From assembly GCF_005885635.1 (NCBI RefSeq), contig NZ_VATY01000002.1:806001-870000 (forward strand): a DNA stretch of 64,000 bases, given 5' to 3'. Numbering within the stretch: the first letter of the stretch is position 1; each line of letters starts with the position of its first letter. Positions 63,719-64,000 of the stretch are shown piece after piece. The DNA comes from Maribacter algarum (ex Zhang et al. 2020). Lineage in GTDB: Bacteria > Bacteroidota > Bacteroidia > Flavobacteriales > Flavobacteriaceae. The position numbers were made by a program, and so were the translations under genes. The notes below the pieces were generated by a model. That model was given only the letters and a program-made list of their open reading frames with translations, was not told where the DNA came from and did not search any database.

Positions 63719-63985
63719 CTAGTTCCCTTTGGATAGAACGGTGTCAATGAAAGTCCTGATTACTGAAGGTAGATTATGTTCATCATAGACGGACCTTATT
63801 TCCTGGCCCTCTTCAATAATTTTGACATGATAGATAAAGCCATCATGTATCTCTCCTGAAGCTTCTGGTTTTACTTTTAGGGTTTGGAACAACTCTTTTT
63901 TCTCAGAACTTTCCAAACTTATTTCGCCATTGTATTGTTTAGGGATATTGGCGAATCCACCATTTATAAAAATCTCGTACTTCAT
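63719..63985 (-). CDS. emfourin-like small protein (protealysin-inhibitor family)
   Basis: An 88-residue protein beginning MKYEIFINGGFANIPKQYNG and ending DEHNLPSVIRTFIDTVLS. The GGFA start and the DExxxP...L.....L end resemble emfourin, the inhibitor of M4 protealysin-like proteases. A purine-rich GGGGAGG stretch sits directly before the ATG, which is unusual in this phylum. In another frame a TGA overlaps the start (ATGA), so an upstream gene outside the window may end here. In other genomes that neighbour is an M4 protease. Confidence 0.6.
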   Translation of the reverse strand: MKYEIFINGGFANIPKQYNGEISLESSEKKELFQTLKVKPEASGEIHDGFIYHVKIIEEGQEIRSVYDEHNLPSVIRTFIDTVLSKGN

Positions 63986-64000
63986 CCTCCCCTTCTTTTG

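Noticed and set aside
1-64000. CRISPR arrays, tRNA or rRNA genes, insertion sequences, integrase or phage genes
   Set aside because: I looked for spaced direct repeats, cloverleaf TPsiC-like arms and transposase motifs and saw none that hold up.

Overview
The window looks like a chromosomal segment of a marine Flavobacteriaceae-type Bacteroidota. The evidence is its AT-rich composition, many Sec signal peptides ending in AQ or a lipobox, type IX secretion C-terminal domains (types A and B), a PorP/SprF + OmpA locus, LytS/LytTR regulators, and promoter-like TTG-N(16-20)-TAnnTTTG sequences. No tRNA, rRNA, insertion sequence, prophage or CRISPR array was seen. The species cannot be named from the sequence alone.

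Layout. 1-8.1 kb: a cut-off LytS-like kinase, an ankyrin protein, two serine beta-lactamase-fold hydrolases (one fused to an esterase), a LytS/LytTR two-component pair and a TraB-like lipoprotein. 8.2-16.2 kb: a LamG protein, an Asp/Glu racemase divergent from a MetR-like LysR regulator with an operator-like inverted repeat between them, a leucine-rich-repeat lipoprotein and a large secreted DUF4038 glycoside hydrolase with a G-rich repeat upstream. 16.7-21.9 kb: a helicase-like protein with only the first RecA domain, an exported methyltransferase, and an operon of unknown function (MORN, DUF2490, 651-residue protein). 22-28.1 kb: a mostly exported sugar-oxidation island (PQQ-type sugar dehydrogenase, two epimerase-like TIM barrels, a PhyH-type oxygenase, DUF1080, Tat-exported Gfo/Idh/MocA) resembling known 3-keto-glycoside pathways. 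28.2-36.9 kb: an FAD oxidase with a lipoprotein, then an OmpA/PorP-SprF/type-B T9SS cargo locus whose cargo gene carries a one-base frameshift.

37.1-43 kb: a compact co-directional cassette (DlgD-like reductase, Gfo/Idh dehydrogenase, DoxX-like protein, ornithine-cyclodeaminase-family enzyme, threonine-synthase-like enzyme, homoserine-kinase-like enzyme), facing an EamA exporter and an M14 carboxypeptidase. 45-50.6 kb: rlmF, two helicases, a second DUF1080 lipoprotein and a second exported methyltransferase. 50.7-57.5 kb: a CxxC protein, a zincin-like lipoprotein, a 1.1-kb stretch that looks empty to ordinary gene finders but holds four tiny ORFs ending at a strong terminator, a lipoprotein, DUF2490, a second type-B T9SS cargo and a cold-shock-domain protein. 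57.7-64 kb: a GntR regulator with a palindromic operator, a DUF1295 protein, a penicillin-acylase lipoprotein, DUF3052, an ECF sigma factor with a membrane partner, and an emfourin-like small protein.

The most unusual item is the tiny-ORF array at about 52,990-53,571. It has four A-rich-leader ORFs of 27-38 codons. Two are clear paralogues with a shared 42-bp leader and a W-N-N-[RK]-R-[FY]-R C-terminus.
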